64,000 nucleotides of DNA from Candidatus Woesearchaeota archaeon (GCA_018302545.1 JAGVZM010000023.1:1-64000); one strand, 5' to 3'. Positions 52,262 to 61,863 are shown, counted from the stretch's first letter. Numbers and translations are program-made. Notes: generated by a model from the sequence alone, not told the origin.

Positions 52262-54285
52262 GAATTTTTATAGTAGAATAATATGATTAAAATTAATGAT
52301 AATAATAAACTAATAAAACTATATGAGGGTATATCTTCAGCATTGTCAACTAATACTTCAAATCCGGAACATGTTAAATCCTCTTGTGTTTTAGTAGAGG
52401 AGTCTAAACCGATAACTTGCAATCTAGTTTGATCTGTTATAATCCCAGAATTATCTGAAACAGTAATTTGCGCGGTCTCTTTATCTAGGCACATCCTTGT
52501 GAATGTTAATGGCTCTCCCAAAGCGCTTATATATCTTGATTCAGAACAACCTACAGGATTATTAGCAGATGAAGGTATACAACAATTAGTTTCATAAGTC
52601 TCACTACTTATATTTCCATTTACACAATTTTGATTAGGACATAGCATTCCGCCTAACTGAAGACAACTAGCACAGTTTTTTGTACATCTAGGAGGAATAT
52701 TTATACATCTATTATTTTCACATTTTTGATCTGCATTACATTCAGAATCTGATGTACATTCTGGAACTATTGTATTAGGAACACATTTTCCATCTATACA
52801 ATTACCAGAAGTGCATTCTAAACTGGAAGTACAAGCATCTTTTATCTCTAATTCTCTGCAAGTTCCACAAACACCGCAAATCTCATTTCCTGTTAAAATT
52901 GCGAATTGAGAACATAAATAATTTTCATTTACTTTTTCAAAATTAGTATTTGAATGAGGATCTTTCATTATAGAATTTGCACTTGGTCTTAAATTAGAAC
53001 TTATGTAAGCACATCCAGGATAAGCTTCTTTCCAACCTTGTTTTTCAGCTTCTGCTTGAGATTCAACACAATTAGGAAGTCTTGCTTTATTTCCCAATGA
53101 AGATTCTACATATTCATCTGCTAGACTTCCAATACTATGTCCAAATTCATGCAATAATGTTCTTGGATATCTGTAATAAGCAATTGCAGAAGTGTCAATG
53201 TTTTTTCCTGTTTTGTCTGGATCTAATGGGAATGAGATGAATGGTTCTCCACCAATTATTGCACTACTTCTACAATCCTTATTTACTAGATAAATTGGAT
53301 ATAAATTTGCCAGACCCTGACATGGTTTAAATCTATCATCACCTATTATTTTTCTACATGAATTTTCACTTGGATTATTAAAGTCTATTAATCTTTCAGA
53401 ATACCATAGATTAAATAGATGTTTATTTGATTTGAATGGTTCTTCTCCAAACAATCCCTTTTTTATAGAAGGATTGTTATTAACGTCTAAATAACTCAAA
53501 CCATTTCCAGAATAGTCAATTAAATTATTTATATATTTAACAAATTCTGGAGATCCTATTCTTGTTTTAGTAAAAGCATCTAATTCTCTTTCATAACCTA
53601 TTCCAATAAATACAAGATTAATTCTATTCTTGCCTAATTTATTTACATTTGGAATTACCTCAACTAATTCAGAACATCCTTCTGAAAATAATGGAAATTC
53701 ATCTTCTAAAGTTTTTATTTTTCTTAATCCCACTAATGTCCCATCTGATACATAAGAATCGTTGCCTATGTTCACAATGGAAAAGTTTGATTCTTTTATA
53801 GGTTCTTTTGCTGGATCAAGTATGGATAAAGTAAAGTCTTTTGCTATTATACAATCTACTTTAACAAACACAGATACCTCATCCTTTAAGATATTAGATA
53901 AACTACTAAAAAAAACTCCGCTTTCATTGAAGTCCTCTTCTATTTGTGAATCTTCTATCACAAAATTGCCTGTGAACTCTGAAGGCCCTTTATTGATTTT
54001 TAATGTATATTTTGGTTTTTTGTCTTTATCTTCTTCTAAGTTTTTTAACTTTTCATCATCTTTTACACCATAATAACCTATATCTTTTACGAACCAATTT
54101 TTAGGATTTAATGTTACTTTATACACATAAGCTTGTCCTGATTGATTTTGAGAACATAATGAATTTTCAATTGACTTTTTAATTTCTGGAGATATAAATA
54201 TGTTATAGGCTATTATCGAGAAGGTTATAAAAAGTATTACAGAGACTGCTACTGCTATAAGCTTAACTTGAACCTCTTTTTCCAT
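52246..54285 (-). CDS. M64-like zinc metallopeptidase, membrane-bound, Cys-rich
   Basis: 679 residues. One N-terminal and one C-terminal membrane helix bracket an outside part. The zinc site HEFGHSIGSLADEY (about 378-391) matches the IgA-peptidase-like M64 family (HExxHxxGxLxDE). Before it lies a beta-rich region, after it Cys-rich repeats (CTSSLECTSGNCIDGKC, CTSDSECNADQKCENNRC) as in many archaeal surface proteins, and a final helix SFISLLLSLILIILFYY. It probably trims envelope or captured proteins. It overlaps the small membrane gene by 16 nt, convergently. Confidence 0.85.
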   Translation of the reverse strand: MEKEVQVKLIAVAVSVILFITFSIIAYNIFISPEIKKSIENSLCSQNQSGQAYVYKVTLNPKNWFVKDIGYYGVKDDEKLKNLEEDKDKKPKYTLKINKGPSEFTGNFVIEDSQIEEDFNESGVFFSSLSNILKDEVSVFVKVDCIIAKDFTLSILDPAKEPIKESNFSIVNIGNDSYVSDGTLVGLRKIKTLEDEFPLFSEGCSELVEVIPNVNKLGKNRINLVFIGIGYERELDAFTKTRIGSPEFVKYINNLIDYSGNGLSYLDVNNNPSIKKGLFGEEPFKSNKHLFNLWYSERLIDFNNPSENSCRKIIGDDRFKPCQGLANLYPIYLVNKDCRSSAIIGGEPFISFPLDPDKTGKNIDTSAIAYYRYPRTLLHEFGHSIGSLADEYVESSLGNKARLPNCVESQAEAEKQGWKEAYPGCAYISSNLRPSANSIMKDPHSNTNFEKVNENYLCSQFAILTGNEICGVCGTCRELEIKDACTSSLECTSGNCIDGKCVPNTIVPECTSDSECNADQKCENNRCINIPPRCTKNCASCLQLGGMLCPNQNCVNGNISSETYETNCCIPSSANNPVGCSESRYISALGEPLTFTRMCLDKETAQITVSDNSGIITDQTRLQVIGLDSSTKTQEDLTCSGFEVLVDNAEDIPSYSFISLLLSLILIILFYYKNSYSNL

Positions 54286-54330
54286 CTATCTTTTATAAAT
54301 TTTGCTTCTATTTAATTGTTTTTCTTAGGA

Positions 54331-54576
54331 TTATTCTTCTTTACGTCTTCTTGCAGCAGCATTTCCAGTTAAAATGTTAAAAGCAGTTCCTAAAGTGCCC
54401 CCAATAAACAAGGCATAGCCTACAAGATAAGATGTACCCCCATAATGATCATATTTAGTTATAACTCTATCTGGTCTTAATAAATCTCTAGACTCGTAAT
54501 TAGGATTTGAACAAGTCATAACTAAGCCTACTAAACCTGAAATAACTCCTATTGCTGTGCCATTATTTAATGCCAT
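54331..54576 (-). CDS. Small membrane protein, 81 aa
   Basis: Two hydrophobic segments (AIGVISGLVGLVMTC and SYLVGYALFIGGTLGTAF) and a basic end (ARRRKEE). A Cys after the first segment might be a lipid site. Not recognised. It follows the 168-aa hypothetical gene and may share a transcript with it. Confidence 0.55.
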   Translation of the reverse strand: MALNNGTAIGVISGLVGLVMTCSNPNYESRDLLRPDRVITKYDHYGGTSYLVGYALFIGGTLGTAFNILTGNAAARRRKEE

Positions 54577-54643
54577 ATTAATTACTCCAAAATGTAATTT
54601 GTTTTATTAATTTTTTCTTCGTAGTGTATATTTCTTTTTTTAA

Positions 54644-55150
54644 TTATGGAAATTGTATGCTAGTGTGACCATCTTGTCTTTTCCAGTCCGTTTTAACTAT
54701 TATTGCCATAAAATTTCCAGTCATATATTGATTTTCTTTTTCTATTTTCCTTAATTCTTCTTCGGTTATGTCTCCTGTAGGTAAGTGAGGCAATAAGGCT
54801 TCATCAACTTGTACATATTTTCTATTGCTGAATATTAAACTTACTTTATCTTCTGGTTTTTTATCTTTATCGTAAGGAATAGATTTATTTCCAAGAGCTA
54901 ATGCATCATTCCTATAACCTGGAATCCTTCCTAAATACTCTCTTTCAAATTCATTTTCTCCTGGTTTTGGACCAAAAGTACGGTATACACCTAGATCTTG
55001 ACTATCCAAACTTAATTTCCATTCTTTCCCATATTCCCCATTATAACTTCTATCTATAATTTCTGGACCTTTTATTGTAATTTCACCATCTATAATAGAC
55101 TCTAAATATTCTAAAAATTTTGGTGCTCCTGGAATTTCTAATTTTGTCAT
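54644..55150 (-). CDS. Hypothetical protein, 168 aa
   Basis: Not recognised. Soluble, acidic, with DGEITIKGPEIIDRSYNGEY, DLGVYRTFGPKPGENEFE and a beta-rich end (YMTGNFMAIIVKTDWKRQD). No cofactor motif or membrane segment. Independent gene with an AT-rich upstream. Confidence 0.6.
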   Translation of the reverse strand: MTKLEIPGAPKFLEYLESIIDGEITIKGPEIIDRSYNGEYGKEWKLSLDSQDLGVYRTFGPKPGENEFEREYLGRIPGYRNDALALGNKSIPYDKDKKPEDKVSLIFSNRKYVQVDEALLPHLPTGDITEEELRKIEKENQYMTGNFMAIIVKTDWKRQDGHTSIQFP

Positions 55151-55296
55151 TTTTAAACCACAAATTTAAAATGTAGAGTCTTCATAGCTTTTAAGCTTTT
55201 CGGATAGATACTACCATTAAGTAATAATTTATTTATAAAATTTTAAACTTATTGAAAATATTTCGGAAATTCTTTGGAAAACTTTATATATTGTTA

Positions 55297-55315
55297 AGTA
55301 TACTTTTGGTATACT
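55297..55315. promoter_or_regulatory. Perfect inverted repeat at the second MazF operon promoter
   Basis: AGTATAC-TTTTG-GTATACT ends directly before the antitoxin ATG and lies about 10 nt after its TATA-like box (actttatata, 55281-55290). This is a textbook place for self-repression by the toxin-antitoxin complex. Confidence 0.65.
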
Positions 55316-55531
55316 ATGGAAACAACTATTAAATTAAGTAAAAATACTAAAAGCGCTTTAGATAGTTTAAAAACAAGTAATGAAACTTATGAGGATGTTA
55401 TAAGTAATTTAATCTCTGAGAAGAAAAGAAAGACTTTGAAGGATGATTTAATTGAGGCTTATAAAAGCAGGGGTAAACAAGATCTAAGAATTTTAGAAGA
55501 ATGGGAATCTGCTTCTGCAAACATTGAATGA
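55316..55531 (+). CDS. Antitoxin of a MazF pair
   Basis: 71 residues starting METTIKLSKNTKSALDSLKT, then TYEDVISNLISEKKRKTL, the usual pattern of small archaeal antitoxins of the RHH-like/DUF7557 type: a strand, then a helix. The C-terminal part (LRILEEWESASANIE) should bind the toxin. It overlaps the mazF gene by ATGA. Confidence 0.82.
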   Translation: METTIKLSKNTKSALDSLKTSNETYEDVISNLISEKKRKTLKDDLIEAYKSRGKQDLRILEEWESASANIE

Positions 55532-55878
55532 TGAAAAATATTAAAAGAGGCGAAATTTGGTTAGTTAATCTTGATCCCACAATAGGTCATGAGATAAATA
55601 AATCTAGACCTGGACTTATAATCCAAAATGATATAGGTAATAGTTATAGTTCCATAACAATTATCGCTCCAATAACTTCTCAAAATTTAGATAAAATTTA
55701 TCCTATCGAAGTTTTACTTACTATAGAAAACTCAAGATTAAATAAAAATTCTAAAGTTCTTTTAAACCAAATAAGAGCTATAGATAAACTAAGACTTATA
55801 AAAAGAATTGGTAAAATAAATTTAGAAACTATGAGAAGTGTTGATGAGGCTATAAAGATTAGTTTAGATTTGAGTTGA
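55528..55878 (+). CDS. MazF-type endoribonuclease toxin
   Basis: 116 residues. IKRGEIWLVNLDPTIGHEIN, KSRPGLIIQNDIG, IIAPITSQN and VLLNQIRAIDKLRL are the conserved MazF blocks, including the catalytic Arg and Thr regions. It is a different subfamily from the PemK-like toxin at 11918-12220, so the genome carries at least two MazF-type modules plus RelE. Confidence 0.93.
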   Translation: MMKNIKRGEIWLVNLDPTIGHEINKSRPGLIIQNDIGNSYSSITIIAPITSQNLDKIYPIEVLLTIENSRLNKNSKVLLNQIRAIDKLRLIKRIGKINLETMRSVDEAIKISLDLS

Positions 55879-55950
55879 AAATCTTTCGGAAAAATTTAGA
55901 CAGAGTTTATTAATTCTTTTTTGAATTTTATATTATGGAGGTGTTTAAAT

Positions 55951-56154
55951 ATGCTTGAAAAAATTGTTGAAGTTGGAAAGTTAGTTAGTTTTGGCTTAAT
56001 CTTGAGTTATAATTTTGGATGTGTGCCTTCTAAATATTATAAAAATAATAAATTAGAAGTAAATCCTTGCTCTTATAGCGAACAAGTTTACGACAAATCT
56101 AGAGGGACATGTGAATTTATATTTGATGAGATACCAATTCAACCTAGAGATTAG
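55951..56154 (+). CDS. Small possible lipoprotein
   Basis: 67 residues from the ATG at 55951, chosen because GGAGGTG lies 7 nt upstream. The hydrophobic start (VGKLVSFGLILSYNFGC) ends in a Cys, a weak lipobox. The mature part has C-x(n)-C residues (PCSYSE, GTCEFIF). Not recognised. Convergent with the Lrp gene and overlapping it by 11 nt. Confidence 0.6.
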   Translation: MLEKIVEVGKLVSFGLILSYNFGCVPSKYYKNNKLEVNPCSYSEQVYDKSRGTCEFIFDEIPIQPRD

Positions 56155-57133
56155 TTAATAACTCTGTTGACATTGGAAAATTATCAATAGATATATCACT
56201 AAATATAGGTATTATCTCATAATTTCCAATTATGGGATATTTATTTTTTAAATCTATTATTAAATTTTGTAATTCTGAATTATTTTTAGTACGTATATGT
56301 AAAAGTAATGACCATCTTCCAAAAACCCTAAAGGCTTGTGTTATTGATTCATTACTTTTTGAATAACTTAATATTCTTTTTTCTGCTTCCCTACCATAAC
56401 TACTAAATGAGATTAATAATAAGTATGCATTGTAATCATATTTTTCTCCTTTAGAAAACAACCTATATCCTTGAATTAGTCCTTTTTCTTCTAAGTTTTT
56501 AATTCTGTTTTGGACTGTTTTATAAGATATATTTGCTTTTTTACTTATTTCTAAACTAGATAATCTACAATTATTTTTTATTTGATCTAAAATTATTAGA
56601 TCTGTTTTATCTAATTTTATTATTTCTCCTGGATTTGCTAAGTTTAATTTTATTGATCTTAAATTATTTTTATCTTTATGCAAATATTTATGTTGATATA
56701 ATTCATGGTATAAAACATATAATGCTTCGTAGTCTTTTATCATATTTGGAAATTTTTTAAATAGCTCATCTAAAAAATCATCAAATTCCTCATAATTTTT
56801 GATAAATAAGACAACAAATAGATCCCATTTTCCTCCTACTATTGCTGCCCAATATACTTTATTGTGGTTTTTTAAGTAATTAATTATTTCATTTTTTTCT
56901 TTTTCACCTACTGAACTTAATTCAAATAATACTCTATATTGTTCAAAACCTATCTTTGATAAATTAAAAATTGTTCCAAACTGCCTTATTATTCCATTTT
57001 CAATTAATTTTTTTATTCTATAATCTACTACTTGCTGACTTAATCTCACGTTTTTTGCCAGCCTAGAAGTGGATATTTTTGAGTCTAGATCCAACTGTTC
57101 TAATATTTTCTTATCTTTAATATTTATTGACAT
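56144..57133 (-). CDS. Tandem Lrp/AsnC-type regulator
   Basis: 329 residues made of two Lrp units. Each has an HTH (ISTSRLAKNVRLSQQVVDYR; and LSSLEISKKANISYKTVQNR) followed by a RAM-like ligand domain. Such double Lrp proteins are known from DPANN archaea and may bind as one-chain dimers. The divergent SET operon starts 113 nt away with an inverted repeat between, making it a likely target. Confidence 0.9.
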   Translation of the reverse strand: MSINIKDKKILEQLDLDSKISTSRLAKNVRLSQQVVDYRIKKLIENGIIRQFGTIFNLSKIGFEQYRVLFELSSVGEKEKNEIINYLKNHNKVYWAAIVGGKWDLFVVLFIKNYEEFDDFLDELFKKFPNMIKDYEALYVLYHELYQHKYLHKDKNNLRSIKLNLANPGEIIKLDKTDLIILDQIKNNCRLSSLEISKKANISYKTVQNRIKNLEEKGLIQGYRLFSKGEKYDYNAYLLLISFSSYGREAEKRILSYSKSNESITQAFRVFGRWSLLLHIRTKNNSELQNLIIDLKNKYPIIGNYEIIPIFSDISIDNFPMSTELLTNL

Positions 57134-57198
57134 ATTTTTATTATTTGAACTAAAAGTATATAAATATTTCTAATTTACAAAATTTTTCTTAATTAATT

Positions 57199-57221
57199 TT
57201 AATTATTATTTCGATAATTAA
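57199..57221. promoter_or_regulatory. Inverted repeat between the Lrp and SET genes
   Basis: TTAATTAT (57199-57206) and ATAATTAA (57214-57221) form an 8-bp inverted repeat with a 7-nt spacer in the divergent promoter. The shape and AT content suit an Lrp-type operator. Confidence 0.5.
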
Positions 57222-57246
57222 TTCTAAAGAGGTCGAAGGAGATAAA

Positions 57247-57729
57247 ATGACATATGTAATCATACCAGAAAAACACCAAGCAGCACCCAGAGATAGATAT
57301 TTACCTTACAGGAAAAATTCTTCTGGATTGTATGTTCCTAAAAACAATTTATCAGAAACAGAATTACTTGATGGTTTGTTAATTGATCAATCACCAATTC
57401 ATGGACTTGGACTTTATGCTAATAAGGATTTTATTAGACATGATGTTATTTGGAATGAGATACTTAGAGGTAAAAATCCAAATCCTCAACAAGAAGGACC
57501 TTTAAGATGGACAAATCATAGTGATAGACCTAACTCTGCTCTAATTATAAATTCAAATGGATTATTAGATGTAAGTCTTATTGCTTTAGATGATATAATT
57601 AAAGGTGATGAAATTACTTACAATTACAATGTATTTGGTCATACTGGATATGAAGCAGCTTGTAATTGTGGTAATGATAACTGTAAAGGCTCTTTTAATT
57701 TAAGATCTGAATGGGGGGAGAGGAAATAA
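57247..57729 (+). CDS. SET-domain protein (lysine methyltransferase-like)
   Basis: 160 residues. The SET signature is clear: IHGLGLYANKDF, RWTNHSDRPNSALI, GDEITYNYNVFGH, and a post-SET zinc site CNCGNDNCKG. It should methylate lysine in a protein using SAM. In archaea such enzymes are rare; chromatin proteins or translation factors could be targets. GAAGGAG is the ribosome binding site. It heads an operon with mtnB and an ARD gene. Confidence 0.9.
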   Translation: MTYVIIPEKHQAAPRDRYLPYRKNSSGLYVPKNNLSETELLDGLLIDQSPIHGLGLYANKDFIRHDVIWNEILRGKNPNPQQEGPLRWTNHSDRPNSALIINSNGLLDVSLIALDDIIKGDEITYNYNVFGHTGYEAACNCGNDNCKGSFNLRSEWGERK

Positions 57730-57741
57730 ACCTTATGAAAG

Positions 57742-58347
57742 ATGGAATATAATAAATATAAACAATTAATTGCAGAACTAGGAAAACATTTTTATAATTT
57801 AGGATGGGTTTCTGGGACTGGAGGAGGAATATCTATCAAAGATGGAAATAATATTTATATTGCTCCTTCTGGTGTTCAAAAAGATAGAATAAATCCTGAA
57901 GATATATTTTTAGTTAATCTAAATGGGGACGTAATTGAAAAACCTTTAAATGACTTAAGGATTTCAGAATGTACTCCTATATTTTTAGAAATTTTTAAGA
58001 CCAACAATTCTGGAGCAGTTATACATAGTCATTCTGTTAATACTGTTTTAGTTACAGACTTGTTTGAAGATTATTTTATTTGCAAAAACTTAGAAATGCA
58101 AAAAGGAATTGAAGGTTATGGAATTTTTGATGAATTGAAAGTTCCAATAATTGAAAATACCTCTAAAGAATATGAATTAGTTGGATCCATAATTAAAGCA
58201 ATTAAAGATAATGCTAAAACTAAAGCTGTTCTTGTTAATGGTCATGGTATTTATGTATGGGGAAATTCCTGGGAACAAACAAAAAAACATGCAGAATGTT
58301 ATGATTATTTGTTTAAAGTTGAAATTGAAAGGAGGAAACTACTATGA
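57742..58347 (+). CDS. mtnB: Methylthioribulose-1-phosphate dehydratase (class II aldolase fold)
   Basis: 201 residues. FYNLGWVSGTGGGISIKDG, YIAPSGVQKDRINPED, AVIHSHSVNTVL (zinc HxH), LEMQKGIEG and VNGHGIYVWG (third His) match MtnB, which acts in the methionine salvage pathway. The next gene codes for the acireductone dioxygenase of the same path. No mtnA or mtnC is next to them. Confidence 0.92.
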   Translation: MEYNKYKQLIAELGKHFYNLGWVSGTGGGISIKDGNNIYIAPSGVQKDRINPEDIFLVNLNGDVIEKPLNDLRISECTPIFLEIFKTNNSGAVIHSHSVNTVLVTDLFEDYFICKNLEMQKGIEGYGIFDELKVPIIENTSKEYELVGSIIKAIKDNAKTKAVLVNGHGIYVWGNSWEQTKKHAECYDYLFKVEIERRKLL

Positions 58348-58793
58348 TGGCTTTTTGGTTAAATGCTTGTGTAAATCTTCGTTTAAGTGAACAAGAATTA
58401 AAAGAACAGGGAATTAGCTATTTGTTTTTAGATCCTTCTAATTTTGATGCTGAAATGGAAAAGAGAAATTTAGGATATAAACATCATGATATTGTTGAAC
58501 TAAATAGTAATACACCTAATTTAGACATTTTACTTAGTAAATTTAGAAGAGAACATTTTCATAGAGATGATGAATCAAGATATGTTTTAGATGGTGATGG
58601 ATTTTTTGATATTAGATCATTAGATGATAGGTGGATTAGGATAAGTGTCACAGATGGAGATTATATTTCAATACCTGCATTTAGATATCATAAATTTGAA
58701 CTCACTCAAATAGAGCGTATTAAAGCAGTTAGATTCTTTAAGGATGATCATTCTTGGGAGCCAATATATAGAGGAGAGCAAAATGGGAAATAA
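58344..58793 (+). CDS. mtnD: Acireductone dioxygenase
   Basis: 149 residues of the cupin-type ARD. REHFHRDDESRYVLDGDGFF carries the HxH and Glu metal ligands, and FRYHKFEL the fourth His. It converts acireductone to the methionine precursor (Fe form) or releases CO (Ni form). It overlaps mtnB by ATGA and the next gene by 11 nt. Confidence 0.9.
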   Translation: MMAFWLNACVNLRLSEQELKEQGISYLFLDPSNFDAEMEKRNLGYKHHDIVELNSNTPNLDILLSKFRREHFHRDDESRYVLDGDGFFDIRSLDDRWIRISVTDGDYISIPAFRYHKFELTQIERIKAVRFFKDDHSWEPIYRGEQNGK

Positions 58794-59067
58794 ATTTGAG
58801 ATGAGTATAATTAGAGGCAATGGAATAGAAAAATTGGTTTTACAGGAAATAAGTGAAAAAGAAAAATCAGATAAAAAATTTATAGGATGTGCAGTTGGTT
58901 TAGATATTGGACATTGTGTTTATTTAGGTGTTAGACGTGGTCCTGAAAATTTCTTAGATGATGTTAAGTATTATTCTTTTAATGAAAAGGCTGATGGTTT
59001 GAATGATTTTAGAGTTACTCAACCAGGAAGTATAGCTGTTGAATTTTATATGGATAAACCTTCTTAA
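58783..59067 (+). CDS. Hypothetical protein, 94 aa, in the salvage operon
   Basis: The ATG at 58783 has GAGGAGAG just upstream, so I prefer it to the earlier in-frame codon at 58744. Short beta-rich protein (KFIGCAVGLDIGHCVYLGVR, RVTQPGSIAVEFYMD). Family unknown. Overlap with the ARD gene suggests a connected role. Confidence 0.6.
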   Translation: MGNKFEMSIIRGNGIEKLVLQEISEKEKSDKKFIGCAVGLDIGHCVYLGVRRGPENFLDDVKYYSFNEKADGLNDFRVTQPGSIAVEFYMDKPS

Positions 59068-59819
59068 TTTATTATTATTCCAACTGGACAATGATCTGAA
59101 CCTGGAATTTTATTTAAAATAAATGAATCTTTTAATTTTGATTTTAAAGATTTTGATATTAAAAAATAATCAATACGCCAACCTATATTCTTCTTTCTTG
59201 CATTAAACATATAACTCCAATAAGTGTAATTTCCTGGTTCTTTATTAAATTCTCTAAATGTATCTATAAATCCAGAATCTATTATTTCTTGGAATCCATC
59301 AATTTCTACTTGGGTGTAGCCTGCTGTTTTATTGTAATTACTTTTTGGGTTTGCTAGATCTATTTCTTTATGTGCTACATTAAAGTCCCCACAAACAACT
59401 ACTGGTTTTGTTTTTTCTAGATTTTTTAAATATTTTAAGAAATTTTTATCCCATTGTTTTTTGTAGTCTAATCTTAATAAACCCCTTTGTGAATTTGGCT
59501 TGTAGACATTAACTAGAAAAAAATCTTTAAATTCTGAATTTAGAACTCTACCTTCTTTTTCATTACAAACTTTTGAATCATCATAATAAACATTTAATGG
59601 TTTTATCTTTGTAAATATAGCAGTTCCAGAATATCCTTTTTTATCTGCTGAATTCCAATAATGATGGGGAAACTCCTGTAAAGTTTTATCTACTTGGGTT
59701 TCGTGTGCTTTTGTTTCTTGTAAACACAATATATCTGCATTTTCTGGTTTTACGTTATCTAAGCATTTGCTTTTCATGCAAGCTCTTATTCCGTTAACAT
59801 TCCATGATAGAATTTTCAT
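59064..59819 (-). CDS. xth: Exodeoxyribonuclease III / AP endonuclease
   Basis: 251 residues. MKILSWNVNGIRACMKSK, ILCLQETKAHETQ, DFFLVNVYKPNSQRG, VVCGDFNVAHKEIDL, and GWRIDYFLISKSLK with PGSDHCPVGIII carry the active-site Asn, Glu, Asp and His of the ExoIII/APE family. It cuts at abasic sites in base-excision repair. Confidence 0.96.
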   Translation of the reverse strand: MKILSWNVNGIRACMKSKCLDNVKPENADILCLQETKAHETQVDKTLQEFPHHYWNSADKKGYSGTAIFTKIKPLNVYYDDSKVCNEKEGRVLNSEFKDFFLVNVYKPNSQRGLLRLDYKKQWDKNFLKYLKNLEKTKPVVVCGDFNVAHKEIDLANPKSNYNKTAGYTQVEIDGFQEIIDSGFIDTFREFNKEPGNYTYWSYMFNARKKNIGWRIDYFLISKSLKSKLKDSFILNKIPGSDHCPVGIIIN

Positions 59820-59843
59820 AAAATCTTAATTATTTTTAGGTAT

Positions 59844-60644
59844 TTAAACTTTAGGATACTTTCTAATGTAAGCATCGATAATCTGTTCAAAAGTTGTCAA
59901 AGCAACAACCCATAACTCTAGTACTTTATCTGGATCCTTATATATTTCGTCTAAATCTTTTGGATTTGTATAATATCCTTTAATTCTTTTTAGTGTAGTA
60001 GTATCTACTTCTGGAAATTCTTCTTCTATGCCCTCTATTCCAGAAAATCTATTTTTTCTTATTTTACCATCTACTAAATGCAATATTTGTTTTGAACCTC
60101 TAGATGCAGCATCTAATGACTTATTAAAATTTCTTATAAAGGATTCATAATCTACTTCTCTATGATAATGAGAAAATAATAAACCCATTCTTGCTTTTCT
60201 TAAATTAAAAGAAAGTGAATGTAAGTCTCCTGTTTTTTCTGATTCTCCAAACATATATTCTCTAGGATCTGGACCAATTAGAAGTCTAGCTTCTTCAACA
60301 AAATAGTCTTCAAAGTCATTCATATAGGAATTAAATCTTCCATCTTCTAGAGTTTTTTTATCACAAACACCAACTTGAAATGGTATATTGTTATTCCTTT
60401 GTGCCTCACTTAGTACTCTAGAACATAGATCTAAATGTTCTTTGTCTATAACTACTCCTCCTGGAAACACAAGAACAGCATCTATATCACTTCTTCCAGG
60501 TATGTGGTCTCCTCTAACATAAGAACCATAGAACATTAAAGCTAAATCTCGAATTTGTAATTTTTTTAATCCCTCAACTAATTTCTGTTCAAAGTCTCTG
60601 TAGTTTCTTTCTACTGGTCTTGGATTATTATATCCTATAATCAT
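59844..60644 (-). CDS. Nucleotidyltransferase-domain protein
   Basis: 266 residues. YGSYVRGDHIPGRSDIDAVL holds the GS and DxD of the Pol-beta-like superfamily. The helical remainder (LRKARMGLLFSHYHRE, LWVVALTTFEQIIDAYIRK) looks like the substrate-binding part. Target not readable; aminoglycoside-type or tRNA-acting enzymes share this core. Confidence 0.85.
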   Translation of the reverse strand: MIIGYNNPRPVERNYRDFEQKLVEGLKKLQIRDLALMFYGSYVRGDHIPGRSDIDAVLVFPGGVVIDKEHLDLCSRVLSEAQRNNNIPFQVGVCDKKTLEDGRFNSYMNDFEDYFVEEARLLIGPDPREYMFGESEKTGDLHSLSFNLRKARMGLLFSHYHREVDYESFIRNFNKSLDAASRGSKQILHLVDGKIRKNRFSGIEGIEEEFPEVDTTTLKRIKGYYTNPKDLDEIYKDPDKVLELWVVALTTFEQIIDAYIRKYPKV

Positions 60645-60674
60645 CTTTGTATGATTCTAGAAAATTTTAAAAGT

Positions 60675-61862
60675 TTATTCATATCTTAAAGCATCTACTA
60701 TTTGTAGTTTAGAAGCTCTATATGAAGGTAGTAAACCAGATATTGTTCCTATTATTATAGCAAATAATAAACATCCTATAACAAGTTCTGGATCTACTTT
60801 TATGATAATAAAAGTATAACCTAAAGAGATTATTATTGAATCTATTAATAATGAAATTATTATACCTATAGACACTCCTATAATACCTCCTATTAATCCT
60901 ATAATACTAGATTCTAACAAGAATAATGATAAAATATGAGAATTTCTTGCCCCAACTGCTTTCATTACACCTATTTCTTTAGTTCTTTCTAAAACATTTG
61001 TATACATAGAATTCATTATTCCTATTGCTCCAACAAAAATTGATATTGCTGCTATTGCAACTAAGACTATAGATAAAGCCCCTAGTATGGACTGAATTTG
61101 CTTTATTAATTGTTCTGGTGTAAACACCTGGAATTCATCATCTGATTTAAACACCCTTCTTAGTCTTTTTCTTATATCTTCTGCTACTTTTTCAATATCA
61201 AAACCATCTTTTATTTTTACAACAAATACATTTACTAAATTTGGTTCATTTGAAATCTCTCTTAATACTTCTAAAGGTATGTAAGCTCTCCCATCTATAT
61301 CTGTTCCAGTTTTTTCAAATATTCCTATAACATGGAATATTTTATTTTCTACTATAACTTGGTTTTTTGTTCTTATTTCTTTTGAAAATGATTCTTTTGC
61401 TAAAATATTTCCTAATAATATCGCATCTTTTTCATTTACTCTAAAAAACCTGCCTGATTCTAACTTTGTATCTGTATCAATAAAAGCTTTGTCTGATAGC
61501 TTCGTGTTGTAACCCATTATACTTGTAACTACTTTTTCTTTATCATAACCTATTGTAGAATCATGTATTAAAACCTCATCTATATAATCAACCCCCCTAA
61601 TATCCTCTATTTTTTCTTTTAATGATTTGTCAAAACCTACAGCTGATGTTGGGGGCCCATGCAAATGTCCTGGAACTATCCTTATTGATTTTATTCCTAT
61701 TTTTGAAAATTGTTCTTCTATTGCATTTTCCATACCTTGTCCTAAGGTTATTAAAATAAATATTAAAGAAATCCCAATTATTATTCCTAGAGTTGTTAAT
61801 AAAGTTCTTACTTTTCTATTTTTGAATTCTTCTCCTATTAACTCTATATATTGTTTTAACAT
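60675..61862 (-). CDS. MacB/FtsX-type ABC permease
   Basis: 395 residues. One N-terminal helix (LTTLGIIIGISLIFILITLG), a large outside domain, then three C-terminal helices including GAIGIMNSMYTNVLERTKEIGVM, the family signature. Together with the neighbouring paralogue it should form an exporter or mechanotransmission complex. The ATPase gene is not in the window. It follows the first permease by 1 nt. Confidence 0.93.
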   Translation of the reverse strand: MLKQYIELIGEEFKNRKVRTLLTTLGIIIGISLIFILITLGQGMENAIEEQFSKIGIKSIRIVPGHLHGPPTSAVGFDKSLKEKIEDIRGVDYIDEVLIHDSTIGYDKEKVVTSIMGYNTKLSDKAFIDTDTKLESGRFFRVNEKDAILLGNILAKESFSKEIRTKNQVIVENKIFHVIGIFEKTGTDIDGRAYIPLEVLREISNEPNLVNVFVVKIKDGFDIEKVAEDIRKRLRRVFKSDDEFQVFTPEQLIKQIQSILGALSIVLVAIAAISIFVGAIGIMNSMYTNVLERTKEIGVMKAVGARNSHILSLFLLESSIIGLIGGIIGVSIGIIISLLIDSIIISLGYTFIIIKVDPELVIGCLLFAIIIGTISGLLPSYRASKLQIVDALRYE

Positions 61863-61863
61863 T

